Below are positions 43,997 through 53,320 of a DNA stretch of 64,000 nucleotides, piece after piece. The notes under the pieces were generated by a model. The model did not search any database. It was not told the origin of the DNA and saw only the letters and a program-made list of their open reading frames with translations. Source of the DNA: an uncultured Agathobacter sp. (GTDB lineage: Bacteria > Bacillota > Clostridia > Lachnospirales > Lachnospiraceae); assembly GCA_910587655.1 (NCBI GenBank), contig CAJUND010000007.1, positions 1 to 64,000 on the forward strand. Reading direction: 5' to 3'. Position 1 is the first letter of the stretch; every line of letters begins with the position of its first letter. The position numbers were made by a program, and so were the translations under genes.

Positions 43997-44194
43997 ATGG
44001 CGGAACCTAAAAAGATTTCCTGCCGTGTATGCGGTAAACTTTTCGACCCATGCGCCACATGCCAGCCGCACAGTGATATGTTTCACTGGCGTAACTTTGC
44101 ATGTTCAAAAAAATGCGCCAAAAAGTACATAAAAGACACCATTGCTTACCGTGATTCCTTAAAACAGAACCGGGGAACACAGGAGAACATATGA
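43997..44194 (+). CDS. Small zinc-finger-like protein, 65 aa
   Basis: From ATG at 43997 (AAGGAGG upstream). Six cysteines: CRVCGKLFDPC, ATC and ACSKKC, a probable treble-clef or zinc-ribbon. Its stop overlaps the desulfurase start (ATGA), so the two are translated together; it may be the partner or target of that enzyme. Confidence 0.65.
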   Translation: MAEPKKISCRVCGKLFDPCATCQPHSDMFHWRNFACSKKCAKKYIKDTIAYRDSLKQNRGTQENI

Positions 44195-45330
44195 CAAACA
44201 CACAAAAAATCTATCTGGATTATGCTGCAACTGCGCCGCTGTCTGAATCAATGAAAACATATTTAATTTCCATTCTGGATTTATGGGGAAATCCCTCTTC
44301 CCTTCATTCGGCGGGAGAACCCGCAAGACAGCTGATCGAAAATACACGCCGGACAACTGCAGAATTTATTAATGCAGACCCTGATGACATTTATTTTACC
44401 TGCGGAGGCGCCGCCAGCAATACCCTGGCAGTCCAGGGATATGATAAAAAACATAACTGCACCGTTTTTTACTCTCCCACCGCGCATAAATCCATCTTAG
44501 CCTGTGCAGAAAACTGCAAAAATGCGCATTCATTACATGTGGATGACAAAGGTTTTATTGACCTTGATGATTTAAAGAAACGGCTGGACAAAGGATGTAT
44601 AAATCCATTTATCATTATCGGCCATGCCAGCTCAGAAATCGGCACCATACAGGACATTAACGCCATTACTGACCTGGTGCATTTCTATCATGGCACGGTG
44701 TATCTTGACTGCACCGGCAGCATTCCGGCAATTCCCATTGATACTAAAAAAACAAAAGCAGATATGATTGGATTTTCAGCCCATAAGCTCGGAGGATTAA
44801 AGGGCTGCGGCGTTTTATACAAAAAAGAATCCATAAAACTTGAGCCTCTGGTATATGGCACGCAGGAACGCGGGCTTATCGGGGGAACAGAAAATTTAAC
44901 CGGAATCGCCTCATTGGGAAAAGCAATTGAACATTACGACTACTCTGCTGTTTCTTCGGCTAACAGGGACTATTTATATGAACGCATAATAAACAGTATT
45001 GCGGACAGTTATCTGGTGGGCGCATCCATTGAATCCCAAAACAGACTTCCCCATAATTTATACATGTGTTTTAAAGGGGTTGAGGGAGAAGCGCTGATGA
45101 TTCTGCTGGACCAGAGCGGAATCCAGGTCAGTACCGGCTCCGCCTGCACCAGCGGGAATTTAACCGCTTCCGCCGCACTGTCTGCCATTGGTATGGATAA
45201 ACGGGACATCCACAGCTGTATCCGAATGACATTCAGCGGAAAAGAAACAAAAGAAGAACTGGATTATGTATCCGAAAACCTGAAAAAATGTGTGGAAACA
45301 TTAAGGTATATGAATCAGCTTTCAAGCTAA
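44191..45330 (+). CDS. Divergent cysteine desulfurase-like protein in the tail operon
   Basis: 379 aa, class V PLP fold. PLP lysine Lys199 (SAHKLGG) and catalytic Cys319 (TGSACTSG) are kept. However, three otherwise conserved NifS positions differ: SESDN is AASNT, MANNEVGTI is HASSEIGTI, and HTDAVQ is DCTGS (the PLP-contacting Gln is lost). The host NifS in the same window has all of them. It starts in the ATGA overlap with the zinc-finger gene. It may deliver sulfur for a metal cluster or thiol modification in the particle, or be a non-catalytic relative. Confidence 0.85.
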   Translation: MTNTQKIYLDYAATAPLSESMKTYLISILDLWGNPSSLHSAGEPARQLIENTRRTTAEFINADPDDIYFTCGGAASNTLAVQGYDKKHNCTVFYSPTAHKSILACAENCKNAHSLHVDDKGFIDLDDLKKRLDKGCINPFIIIGHASSEIGTIQDINAITDLVHFYHGTVYLDCTGSIPAIPIDTKKTKADMIGFSAHKLGGLKGCGVLYKKESIKLEPLVYGTQERGLIGGTENLTGIASLGKAIEHYDYSAVSSANRDYLYERIINSIADSYLVGASIESQNRLPHNLYMCFKGVEGEALMILLDQSGIQVSTGSACTSGNLTASAALSAIGMDKRDIHSCIRMTFSGKETKEELDYVSENLKKCVETLRYMNQLSS

Positions 45331-45346
45331 GCATACAGGAGGAATT

Positions 45347-45751
45347 ATGGAATTTTCAGAATTAACCAACTACGTATTAAATATTGTCCTTACCGTTATT
45401 TTACCGGTTGTTACAACCTATATTGTCAGCCTTTTGAAATCCAAAATCCGGGAAAGCCATGCGGCTGCAGACGCCACAGAAAATGAGAATCTGAACCATA
45501 TCATGAAAGAAGCCCTTGCCTCCGTTATGGACGCAGTGCTTTATGTCAACCAGACCTATACGGATACGTTAAAGAACAAAGGGGAATTTGACAAAACGGC
45601 ACAGAAAGAGGCATTTGACAAGGCATATTCCGCGGCGTCAAATATGATTGCAGTAAAATCCAAAAATATTATATGTGATTTATACGGCTCATTCGACCAG
45701 TGGTTACGCCTCGCTGTTGAATCCTCTGTAAATATGGCAAAAAAATCATAA
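45347..45751 (+). CDS. Phage holin, LL-H type
   Basis: 134 aa after AGGAGGAA. One N-terminal membrane helix (YVLNIVLTVILPVVTTYIVSLL, two overlapping 19-residue stretches) is followed by a long amphipathic region and a basic stretch, the pattern of the phage_holin_6_1/LL-H family. It precedes the amidase gene, forming a lysis cassette placed upstream of the tape measure gene instead of at the tail end. Confidence 0.75.
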   Translation: MEFSELTNYVLNIVLTVILPVVTTYIVSLLKSKIRESHAAADATENENLNHIMKEALASVMDAVLYVNQTYTDTLKNKGEFDKTAQKEAFDKAYSAASNMIAVKSKNIICDLYGSFDQWLRLAVESSVNMAKKS

Positions 45752-45766
45752 ACAAAGGAGAATCAT

Positions 45767-46348
45767 ATGGCATATACAAAATACTCGCTGCCTGCCGACA
45801 GGAGAAACCATGGCGGAACACGCCGCTCCTCTTCTATTAAATATCTTGTCTATCACTTTACCGCCAATAAAACTGACAAGGCAAAATCAAATGCAAACTA
45901 TTTTAAAAACAATGTGGTAAAAGCATCTGCGCATTATTTTGTGGACCGCACAAGCGTTTACCAGTCCGTCCCCGACCTGACAGTTGCATATTCCGTCGGA
46001 GGTAAAAAATACAGCGACTGCAAGGCAACCGGAGGCGGCAGCATGTACGGAAAAATCACAAATGCAAACAGCATTTCGATAGAAATGTGTTCCGACAACG
46101 GTGCAATTTCCGCATCAACAGTCAATAATGCGGTTGCACTGGGAAAAAAATTAATGAAAAAATATAATATTCCCTTGTCCCGCGTCTTCCGGCATTTCGA
46201 TGTAAATGGAAAACACTGTCCCGGCTGGAACGGGTGGTATGGAAAAGACAGTTCCAAATGGAACAGTTTTTTGAAAAAGTTTTCAGGCACCGCCAGCAGC
46301 ACCAAAAAGAAATCATCCAAACCGGACAAAAATGCAAAAAAAGTTTAA
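45767..46348 (+). CDS. N-acetylmuramoyl-L-alanine amidase (endolysin)
   Basis: 193 aa, Amidase_2 fold. Zinc ligands are His in LVYHFTANK, His in VFRHFDVNG and Cys in GKHCPGWNG. A lysine/serine-rich tail follows, with no separate wall-binding domain. It cleaves peptidoglycan stem peptides during lysis. It pairs with the holin 15 nt upstream. Confidence 0.92.
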   Translation: MAYTKYSLPADRRNHGGTRRSSSIKYLVYHFTANKTDKAKSNANYFKNNVVKASAHYFVDRTSVYQSVPDLTVAYSVGGKKYSDCKATGGGSMYGKITNANSISIEMCSDNGAISASTVNNAVALGKKLMKKYNIPLSRVFRHFDVNGKHCPGWNGWYGKDSSKWNSFLKKFSGTASSTKKKSSKPDKNAKKV

Positions 46349-46361
46349 AAGGAGACGGACA

Positions 46362-46874
46362 ATGAATGAAATTACAGCACTGACAGATATAAACTTCTCA
46401 TACGTGTTCATTGCGGTCTTCTCCATACTGGCAGGCTTTAAGGCATGTGTATCATTAATTGAATGGGTTGTAAAAAAGACAGGCCTTGAAACAAAATGGA
46501 CGAAAAAATCCAGAAAAGACCACGAATTTTTAATCCAGACATCACAGGGCCTTAAAGCGCTGCAGAAACAGTACGACGAGTCTGTGAAACAAAATGAAAC
46601 CATCCGGCTGGAACTATCACAGCTTACCCGGACCGTAAACGGCATTGCAGACACGCTGGGAACTATGCAGAAAAAAGAAAACGAAACCAAACTTAAGGAA
46701 TTAAAGGACAGTCTGGTGAGGTATTACAACAAATACAAAGACGCCGGCAGATGGTCAAGGCTTGAAAAAGACGCCTTCTGGGATTTGTTTGACGACTATG
46801 AAAAACGCGGCGGCAATGGATTTATCCATTCTATCGTGGAACCGGCGATGAGGGAATTACATGAAACTGATTAA
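46362..46874 (+). CDS. Membrane-anchored coiled-coil protein, 170 aa
   Basis: From ATG at 46362 (AAAAGGAGACGG upstream). An N-terminal membrane helix (FSYVFIAVFSILAGFKACV) is followed by a coiled coil (GLKALQKQYDESVKQNETIRL). The position after holin and amidase suggests a lysis regulator such as a spanin-like or holin-like component; no family match by eye. Confidence 0.6.
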   Translation: MNEITALTDINFSYVFIAVFSILAGFKACVSLIEWVVKKTGLETKWTKKSRKDHEFLIQTSQGLKALQKQYDESVKQNETIRLELSQLTRTVNGIADTLGTMQKKENETKLKELKDSLVRYYNKYKDAGRWSRLEKDAFWDLFDDYEKRGGNGFIHSIVEPAMRELHETD

Positions 46875-46895
46875 GATATGCAGGAGGAAAATTTT

Positions 46896-47087
46896 ATGGT
46901 TACACTAATCAGATATTATATGATGAAGGCAAAAGCAATAAAATACAAGCTGATGGTATGGCAGTTTATTGACCGGCTGTTTGATGAGCTTGTCAAACAT
47001 CCGGAAGAAATTGAAAAGAAAATTATCGGTTATATTGCGGATGCAGTGACCGAAAAGGACAAAGAAAGCCAGACTTTTTCCGGTTAA
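46896..47087 (+). CDS. Small hypothetical protein, 63 aa
   Basis: From ATG at 46896 (GGAGGAAA upstream); an earlier ATG at 46878 lacks spacing. Basic, helical (RYYMMKAKAIKYKLMVWQFIDRLFDELVKH). By position just before the tape measure gene it could be a tail chaperone piece; unknown. Confidence 0.5.
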   Translation: MVTLIRYYMMKAKAIKYKLMVWQFIDRLFDELVKHPEEIEKKIIGYIADAVTEKDKESQTFSG

Positions 47088-47121
47088 ATGTATATAAAAA
47101 ATAAAGAATGGAGGCATGTGT

Positions 47122-48312
47122 ATGGACAACGAATTAAAAGAAACTGAAAACTCCATGCGTAGTCTGGGCAGACTTGCTGCATCATTAAAAGAACAGGTTT
47201 CGCAGGCGGCACAAAGCTTCAGCGACTGTTTATCCCTCAATTCCGGCGTAATGCTTTTAATATCAAAAACAAGGGAAGCCGTTTCCGAAATCAGGGAGCT
47301 TGACAGTATCCTGACCGAAATCAGCCAAACATCCAGTATGACGTCCCGGCAGTTAAAACAGCTGGGTATGGATGCTTACGATACTGCCAGCAAATATGGC
47401 AGAACCGCAGGCGAATATCTTCGTGCCGTTCAGGAAATAGAACGTCTGGGTTTTTCCGGCAGAAAAGGCGCCGCCATGGCGGAACAGTCACTGCTTGCAC
47501 AGTCGGCAGGCGGTATGGACGGCGAACTTGCAAGCAGTTATATTCTTGCAACAAATGCTGCATATCAGTTAAACGGCGAAGCAGAGAAATTAAACGCCAT
47601 TCTTGACGGGCAGAACAGCATAACCAGCAGAAACAGCATTGCAATGGCTGATATGGCAGCCGCCATGACCGAAGCAGGAACCACTGCTTCCGGTTACAGG
47701 GTTTCCATTGAAGAGCTTTCTGCTATGATTGGAACGCTTGGCGCGGTAACAGAGCTTAACGGCAGTGAAGTGGGAAACGCAGTCAAAGCAATTCTTGACA
47801 ATCTGCAGAATGTATCATCGGATAAAATTACAGATACCCTGAACGCTGCAAACATTTCCATGACCAAAATGGTAAATGGCGCCGAAAAGCTTCGCAGCCC
47901 GATTGATATTTTAAGGGATCTTGCAGCGGCATTTTCCCGGCTGGACGAGAATGCCCCGCTGCGCACAGAAATATTAACAAACATTGGACAGGACGCCCAT
48001 GCCAATCATCTTGGAGCGCTGCTTGAAAACATGGACATGTTTGACAGGATGCTCGTGGATTATTCCCAGGGCGCCGGCTCTGCTCTTGCAGCTTCCAGTG
48101 AAAATGCAGAAAACTTATCCGGTTCCCTTAACAGACTGTCCAACTCCTGGACTGAGCTGGTGAACAGCTTTGCGGCATCGGATACTTTAAAGACCGGTGT
48201 AAATGTATTAAACAGTCTGGTGCAGGGTGCTGTGAAACTTACGGATGTATTGACTCCGTTGGGAGCAATTGGAGCAGGCGTGGGACTGTTTGCAGGAATC
48301 AATAACCTCGGT
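47122..48312 (+). CDS. Phage tail tape measure protein, 5' exon (397 codons)
   Basis: Starts at ATG 47122 (GGAGG at 47110-47114). It contains the conserved TMP core (TIGR01760-like): SQTSSMTSRQLKQLGMDAYD, AVQEIERLGFSG, AMAEQSLLAQSAGG, then AMTEAGTTASGYRVSIEEL and a hydrophobic end PLGAIGAGVGLFAGINNLG. In the genome the frame runs 12 codons past GINNLG (GKGRECVPFILF) and stops at 48348, which is not TMP-like. I place the true end of the exon after the T at 48312 and read the rest as intron. Confidence 0.75.
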
Positions 48313-48790
48313 AAAGGACGCGAGTGCGTCCCTTTCATTTTGTTTTGAATATGCCCTTTTTGCCCAAGAAATTCAGGAATAAGCATTTCAAGGGCAGGAA
48401 TGCGCGGATTTCGTCAGTCCGCGGAGGTTTTAAAATAAATCGTAATTGGCGTCTGCTATGCGCCAGTGCTGGAAAGAAAGAATAAAAATACCGTATAAAT
48501 AAAATAACCCACTACAACGTGACTGGAAACGGTGAGCGTGAATGTATCCCGAAAGGGTGCCGGTAACGGCAGGAAAAGTCAAATTCAGAAATGAAGGTTA
48601 TTTGGGCACGGGAGCAATCCCCAAGTGCCGGGCGTTACATAGAACTGTAAAGCTAAATCGGCTATCAGCAACGGAACCTATTATTTTTAATGGGTGTGTT
48701 CAGAGAGTATAAACGATTTTGAGTCATAAACGGCTTGTAAAAGGTACTCCATACGCAGTTTTCGGTCTGCCCCGTGACTGGGTAAAAAAC
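48313..48790 (+). ncRNA. Group I intron catalytic core (P3-P8)
   Basis: Core pairings in the required order: P3 AAATCG (48655-48660) with CGATTT (48714-48719); P7 GAGTA (48705-48709) with TACTC (48745-48749); P8 GAGTC (48721-48725) with GGCTT (48732-48736). The R-like strand GTTCAGAGAGTATAAACG and S-like AAAAGGTACTCC resemble the group I consensus. A perfect 7-bp hairpin (CCTATTA/TAATGGG) sits between P3 and P7. At the 5' end AAAGGACGC/GCGTCC-CTTT makes a strong stem. Confidence 0.6.
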
Positions 48791-48801
48791 CGTAAAGAGT
48801 A

Positions 48802-49023
48802 ATGCTGCTCTTCTGTTTCTTAATAGCAGCTGTTTATGGATTCGTAAATGGGAAGAAACAGAATAATGCAAGGAGTTCTCCTAGCCGTAGGTGGAAGAAA
48901 CGGAGAAAAATTTATATAAACTTTCTTATACTGTTATCTCTTATTTTATTTGTCGCATCAGCCCCCTCAATACTAACTATAACTCTTATTATTGATAATA
49001 TTGTTGAAACAGTTAAAAAATAA
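48802..49023 (+). CDS. Small membrane protein in the intron
   Basis: 73 aa, two hydrophobic segments (MLLFCFLIAAVYGFV and INFLILLSLILFVASAPSI) separated by a basic stretch (SRRWKKRRK). Only a weak AAAGAG precedes the ATG, and the start falls just past the intron core. Either a real cargo gene or a leftover frame. Confidence 0.35.
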   Translation: MLLFCFLIAAVYGFVNGKKQNNARSSPSRRWKKRRKIYINFLILLSLILFVASAPSILTITLIIDNIVETVKK

Positions 49024-49063
49024 CGTATAATTAAAAATATTACAGAAAGGTCAGGTGACAAAT

Positions 49064-50158
49064 ATGAATAAACTTTACACGATGGATCTAAAGAAAGTTA
49101 TGAAAAAATTTTTATTTTTATCTTTAATTTTTATTTACGTGATTTTTTTAAACGGATGCAGTCTAAAATTGGAGGATAAAGTTACCCAACTAAAAACAGA
49201 AATCGAAGTCGGTTCAAATGTAAATTTATCTGATCTTTTTTCCTGCGAAGAAGGAGTTTCAATAGGATTTAACAATGCCGATTCTTTTAATTCAAATAAA
49301 ATTGGCTCATATACTCTTGAAACCACCATTACAAACGGAAAAAAAGATGTAAAAAAGAATTATATCGTCAAGGTCAGTGATCATGAACCGCCTGAATTAT
49401 CCCTTAAAGAACAGACAGTTACACTATACCAGAACGACGAATTTAATTCAGACAGCTACATAGACTGCTCCGATAATTCGGGAGAAAAAATAAAGGTAGA
49501 TGCCGATGAATCTGAATTGGACATGTCAAAAACAGGTGTATATACGGTTCAATACAGTGCTACAGATTCAAGCGGCAACTGTTCCAGGGATGCAATCAAG
49601 GTTATTGTGAAAAAGGCGTATACTTACAAGGAACTAAAGTCATTAGTAAAGAAGATCCTGAAAAATAGTGATTATGATAAACTTGGAGTTATGGAGAATG
49701 AAGCTTATGACATGATAGCTGTTAATCTTAAAAAATTTTTAGACTATGATGAGTCCAATGATTCCTTATATATGTATAATATAGCTGTTTTTTTGTATGC
49801 TGATAATAAAGAAATCACCCCCAAATTTTATATCTCTGCTTTGGAATATAGTAATTCAGGGTATACACAGCCAGATTCAATAGAAATAAAATCTTCAAAA
49901 GGAAAAATTTTTTCTCATCAAACCAGCGTTGATATAGATTTCGATTACACTATAAAATATGCGTTTTTTTCTAATCTGGGATATACATTTGATCAGAAAG
50001 ACGACTTAACAAAATTTTGTGACATTATAAATGGTAGTAATCTGCAGTTAATAAGCAAAACCAACAGAGAAACACTTAAACATAAATGCTCTAAATCAGA
50101 CATGAAGAAAATAGAACAGTTCAGGAAGTTTTATTTGGAAATACTGGAGTATATGTAA
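49064..50158 (+). CDS. Lipoprotein with Ig-like (DUF5011-type) domains, intron cargo
   Basis: 364 aa from ATG at 49064 (AGGTGA upstream). A signal peptide with lipobox IFLNGCSLK is followed by about two Ig-like modules (HEPPELSLKEQTVTLYQNDEF, TGVYTVQYSATDSSGNCS) and a C-terminal part with YTYKELKSLVKK that was not recognised. It is exported and tethered to the outer membrane face. Lying between tape measure exons it is a candidate superinfection-exclusion protein by analogy to Ltp of phage TP-J34, a lipoprotein that acts on a TMP. That function is inference. Confidence 0.75.
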   Translation: MNKLYTMDLKKVMKKFLFLSLIFIYVIFLNGCSLKLEDKVTQLKTEIEVGSNVNLSDLFSCEEGVSIGFNNADSFNSNKIGSYTLETTITNGKKDVKKNYIVKVSDHEPPELSLKEQTVTLYQNDEFNSDSYIDCSDNSGEKIKVDADESELDMSKTGVYTVQYSATDSSGNCSRDAIKVIVKKAYTYKELKSLVKKILKNSDYDKLGVMENEAYDMIAVNLKKFLDYDESNDSLYMYNIAVFLYADNKEITPKFYISALEYSNSGYTQPDSIEIKSSKGKIFSHQTSVDIDFDYTIKYAFFSNLGYTFDQKDDLTKFCDIINGSNLQLISKTNRETLKHKCSKSDMKKIEQFRKFYLEILEYM

Positions 50159-50162
50159 GCAG

Positions 50163-50190
50163 AACCACCGGCTTTGCCGGTGGTTTATTT
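50163..50190 (+). terminator. Intrinsic terminator inside the intron, sense to the tape measure gene
   Basis: AACCACCGGC-TTT-GCCGGTGGTT (50163-50185), a 10-bp perfect stem, followed by TATTTAT. It lies between TMP exon 1 and exons A/B, so a full TMP transcript must read through it. Confidence 0.85.
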
Positions 50191-50271
50191 ATGTATGAAA
50201 AATACCTCGTTTCCTCCTAAAATTATATCTTATTAGGTTGAGATGTTATCATTTTAGTTTAGCGCAATAAT

Positions 50272-50592
50272 TTAAAAATCACTGTTACATGTATTACAGT
50301 GCCAATGCTTATGTCTCTTCGTTCCAAAAATCCCGAAAATAGCTGTATTAATTACTTTAGACGTTGTCGAAATTTTAGATGTATTCACTGAATTACAATA
50401 AGGACATGATACAGGTTGAGACATTATTCTATTCCATTTAGCTTTTTCTTTTTCTTCTTTTTCTGTTGAAATGAATTCACTTCCCATATACACCATTTCA
50501 ACATTACATCTAAGACAAATAGAGGAATAATCTTCTGCCTTATTAAAAATGCCCCTGATTACATTTAGGACACATATAGAATATTCTCTCAT
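50272..50592 (-). CDS. Zinc-ribbon protein with scrambled first knuckle
   Basis: 106 aa. The C-terminal half is intact: CPYCNSVNTSKIST... AIFGIFGTKRHKHWHCNTCNSDF. The N-terminal region reads CVLNVIRGIF, but the neighbouring frame reads CPKCNQGHF. A +2 and a +1 insertion compensate, so the frame is restored while the first CxxC is lost. Paralogous to the next minus-strand gene. Opposite in orientation to the tail operon. Confidence 0.6.
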   Translation of the reverse strand: MREYSICVLNVIRGIFNKAEDYSSICLRCNVEMVYMGSEFISTEKEEKEKAKWNRIMSQPVSCPYCNSVNTSKISTTSKVINTAIFGIFGTKRHKHWHCNTCNSDF

Positions 50593-50997
50593 AAATCATA
50601 ATTAATCACTCCTATTTTTTATTATGAGTACAAATGTAATATATTTCCACAATATGCTAAAATCAAAATATAATATTAATAATAATTAAAGCTGAAGTTG
50701 ATGTCAATAATTTGAATTTTCAATCTTTTCTACACGCTTTAATAATCAACTTAGCTATCATTAGCTGTACTAATTAGTAAAATTATTTTTACGGTTATTT
50801 TTTAATAATGCTAATTATAACTATCAATACTACCAATGGCACATATGCAATAATGCATTAACCCTATGTATAATTTCACTTTACCAATTTCTTTAAATCA
50901 CAAAGAATCATCATTACTTATGCGATAAATAATATAATAAATATTAGTATTATTAACCCTATAGTTGAACATCTCCTCTTTTGTAAATCGTATAAAT
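50593..50997. other. AT-rich gap without a gene
   Basis: I see no gene, terminator or RNA in these 405 nt. A long-range imperfect inverted repeat (AGCTGAAGTTGAT near 50690, ATCAACTTAGCT near 50745) is present; its meaning is unknown. Confidence 0.5.
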
Positions 50998-51402
50998 TTA
51001 CCATGTGTATCCACAATTATTACATTTGAAACACTTATTAATTTTCTTACTAAATATCCCAAATGTAGCAATAGATACTACTCTCTCACCTGTTCCTATT
51101 TTTTGAATATTAGTTGATTGACAAGTAGGACATTTTGCTGATGATTCAGGAACATAATCTGCCCATAAAGATGGCTCATTTTCTTCACAAATTTCTCGAT
51201 GCTCTCTCGCCTTCGGATCATAAGTATCTTTAATCAAAGTTTCAATGTAATAATTTATTAGTTCTTTTTCCTGTTTTTCTGACATATCCATTATTTCATC
51301 AATGGTTGTATCAGTGATAATCATTTGTATATTACAAAAATCACACTTTCTTCTTCCTTTGAACCATGCACATTTTGGACATATTGCCATTGGTATACTC
51401 AT
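50998..51402 (-). CDS. Zinc-ribbon protein, intron cargo
   Basis: 134 aa behind AAGGGAG. Three CxxC pairs: CPKCAWF, CDFCNIQM and CPTCQSTN, then CFKCNNCGYTW at the end. The C-terminal pattern (VVSIATFGIFSKKINKCF) matches its paralogue at 50.3 kb. It is transcribed against the tape measure gene from a promoter region that also holds the degenerate hairpin upstream of exon A. Function unknown. Confidence 0.7.
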   Translation of the reverse strand: MSIPMAICPKCAWFKGRRKCDFCNIQMIITDTTIDEIMDMSEKQEKELINYYIETLIKDTYDPKAREHREICEENEPSLWADYVPESSAKCPTCQSTNIQKIGTGERVVSIATFGIFSKKINKCFKCNNCGYTW

Positions 51403-51464
51403 AATAAAAACTCCCTTTAATTAAACTATATTTATTTTACCATAAACCATTTAAATAGTAAATA

Positions 51465-51512
51465 GATAACTCCACATTACCAAATAAGAATGTTTCTACA
51501 ACGTTCTAAGTA
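51465..51512. repeat. Degenerate hairpin pair before exon A
   Basis: The loop CTCCACA (51470-51476) is kept, but its arms pair over only three bases (GATAA/TTACC). A second stem AGAATG/CGTTCT follows (51488-51508), with a loop containing CTACA. It occupies the position held by the intact hairpin array in front of exon B. Confidence 0.4.
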
Positions 51513-51541
51513 TATTTTATTATATTTAAATCAATAGCACG

Positions 51542-52834
51542 ATATTCAAAACATATGAAACAAAATTAGATGGTTTAAGTAATAAATTAGGGTTTAATCA
51601 AAGAAATTTTGCCGATTGGGGTAAACAAATAAGCGAATCGTTCAATAATGCTGGTAAAGGAATAAGTGGGTTTAAGAAAGCGTTAAAAACTGCTTTGGTT
51701 GCTCCTATAAAATTAGAAGAAATCAAGTTAATTAAAGAAGCGGACTTCGCTTCTGCTTTTCCAGTAAAAAACGCAAAAAGTTTTTTTGAATATTTTAATA
51801 AAAGTGGTTCTCAATCAATAGCAACTTTAACTAAGTGGTGCAACCGAATTGGTGTTACAGATAAAACTATGAGAGCTTATCTTATAGATTGTATGCAAAA
51901 ACAAGTTCCTGCATCATTTGAAGGATATAATGCTTACGCTAAAACTGCAATAGCTAATAATGAAAAATTAACAATTTCTGCCAAAGCAGGCAAATTCGCC
52001 ATTAGTGCACTTGCAACAGCCGGAAACATGCTTGCCATGTGGGCAATTTCAGAAGTTATTTCTGTAATATCCGCCTGCGTCACAGCATCCAGCCGCCTGC
52101 AGGAATCAGCAAAAGAATTAAGCACCCAGTTTTCTTCCACCCAGTCAGACATTGACGGGTACAAAACAAAAATTGCCGACTTATATACTGTAATCAATGA
52201 CGGCTCCTCTTCTTACGAAGAAACATACAATGCCCGTCAGCAGCTGCTTTCCATCCAGAATGAAATGATAGAAAAATTCGGCAGTGAAGCCGAAGCTGTC
52301 CAGCTTGTCACTGATGCGGTAAACGGACAGACGGATGCCCTTGATTCACTGACACAGCTTTAGTGGAATGAAACTGTTGACAAATTCAATTATGACCCGG
52401 ACCGTAAATGGACGGAAAAATTTGGAGATGCATGGGCCAATTTCTGGAGCGGAAGTTCAAACAATTATGAACGTATGCAGAAGGAAATGGAAAACACGGA
52501 TGTCAGCTTTGATATTGTTCCAAAATTTAATGATAAAAATTATAAACAATATGATAAATTCGCTGAAATCCTCCGGAAAGATTTTGGTGCAGAAATTACC
52601 AGTAATGTTGCAAACGGTCGGGTGTACAATACCTTTACCCTGTCAGGAAACCTTACTGATATTTATACCCAAATGCAGAACATCAGGGACCTTGCAAAGG
52701 ATATGGGACTTGATGATTCCTATATTAACGCAATATCAGAGCAGACTGCAAAAACAAAAAGTACACTTGATGGCTACCAGGAATTTTTCAACCAGGGCAT
52801 ACTGCAGGATAAGATTATTAACAAAAACATATGA
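51542..52834 (+). pseudogene. Tape measure exon A (relic alternative 3' exon)
   Basis: From the proposed splice acceptor the frame reads IFKTYETKLDGLSNKLGFNQRNF and is in phase with exon 1. It has no start codon with a ribosome site, and the frame is open only from 51530. A hydrophobic segment (AISALATAGNMLAMWAISEVISVIS) and TMP-like helices follow. An in-frame TAG at 52361-52363 is followed by 157 further TMP-like codons to 52834, where similarity ends. The first about 460 nt are AT-rich and the rest is not, indicating a mosaic join. Confidence 0.65.
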
Positions 52835-52860
52835 AAACTCATGATATAACACAACTTAAA

Positions 52861-53205
52861 AGTTTATAGATTCACTCATAATTTGATTTAGGATATGTGA
52901 AAAATAGTAGCAATTATCAATTTTTACTATTACAAATTCAACATTATCTTTTCTCTCTTGATATTTCCCTTCTATTGTCATTTCAATTGTAACGTTGTAG
53001 ATATTAACAAATTTGATTTACCACCATTTGAAAGTTAAGGATAATTTGAATATATATTTTTGCATCATCCTCACACATTTCGATATCTTCTTTTAACATA
53101 CTGCTCACATGAGTAATTTTGTTTGAAATTTGAAAATCATCACCAAAATCTTGTGAAATTCCATTTATGTAATTTTCAATTTTTTCTTCTGATATATTTT
53201 ACTAA
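52861..53205 (-). pseudogene. Decayed minus-strand cargo gene
   Basis: Two overlapping frames on the minus strand give protein-like stretches (ENYINGISQDFGDDFQISNKI; then IYNVTIEMTIEGKYQERKDN and VEFVIVKIDNCYYF), separated by a stop and a frameshift. The pattern resembles a small secreted NTF2-like or lumazine-fold protein. No intact gene remains. Confidence 0.35.
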
Positions 53206-53320
53206 ATTGATAAAGAACAATAGTCGTAAAATGCTTTTTGATCTATGTTTTCTCAAAAAATATAATGATAAATGTGTATTAAGAATGGTACAAAATTTAT
53301 CAGGATAATTTTATATAGAC

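Noticed and set aside
48313..48790. IscB/HEARO omega-RNA or IS605-type IStron as explanation of the structured insert
   Set aside because: No iscB, tnpB or tnpA frame follows, and the P3/P7/P8 pairings fit a group I core better. An IStron ancestor cannot be excluded.
48313..48790. Group II intron
   Set aside because: No GUGCG start, no domain V hairpin and no reverse transcriptase gene.
37675..52363. General TAG recoding of the whole island
   Set aside because: The 76-aa gene at 38240 ends in TAG with TAA soon after, and no suppressor tRNA is seen in the window; only the two specific read-through cases are kept as open questions.
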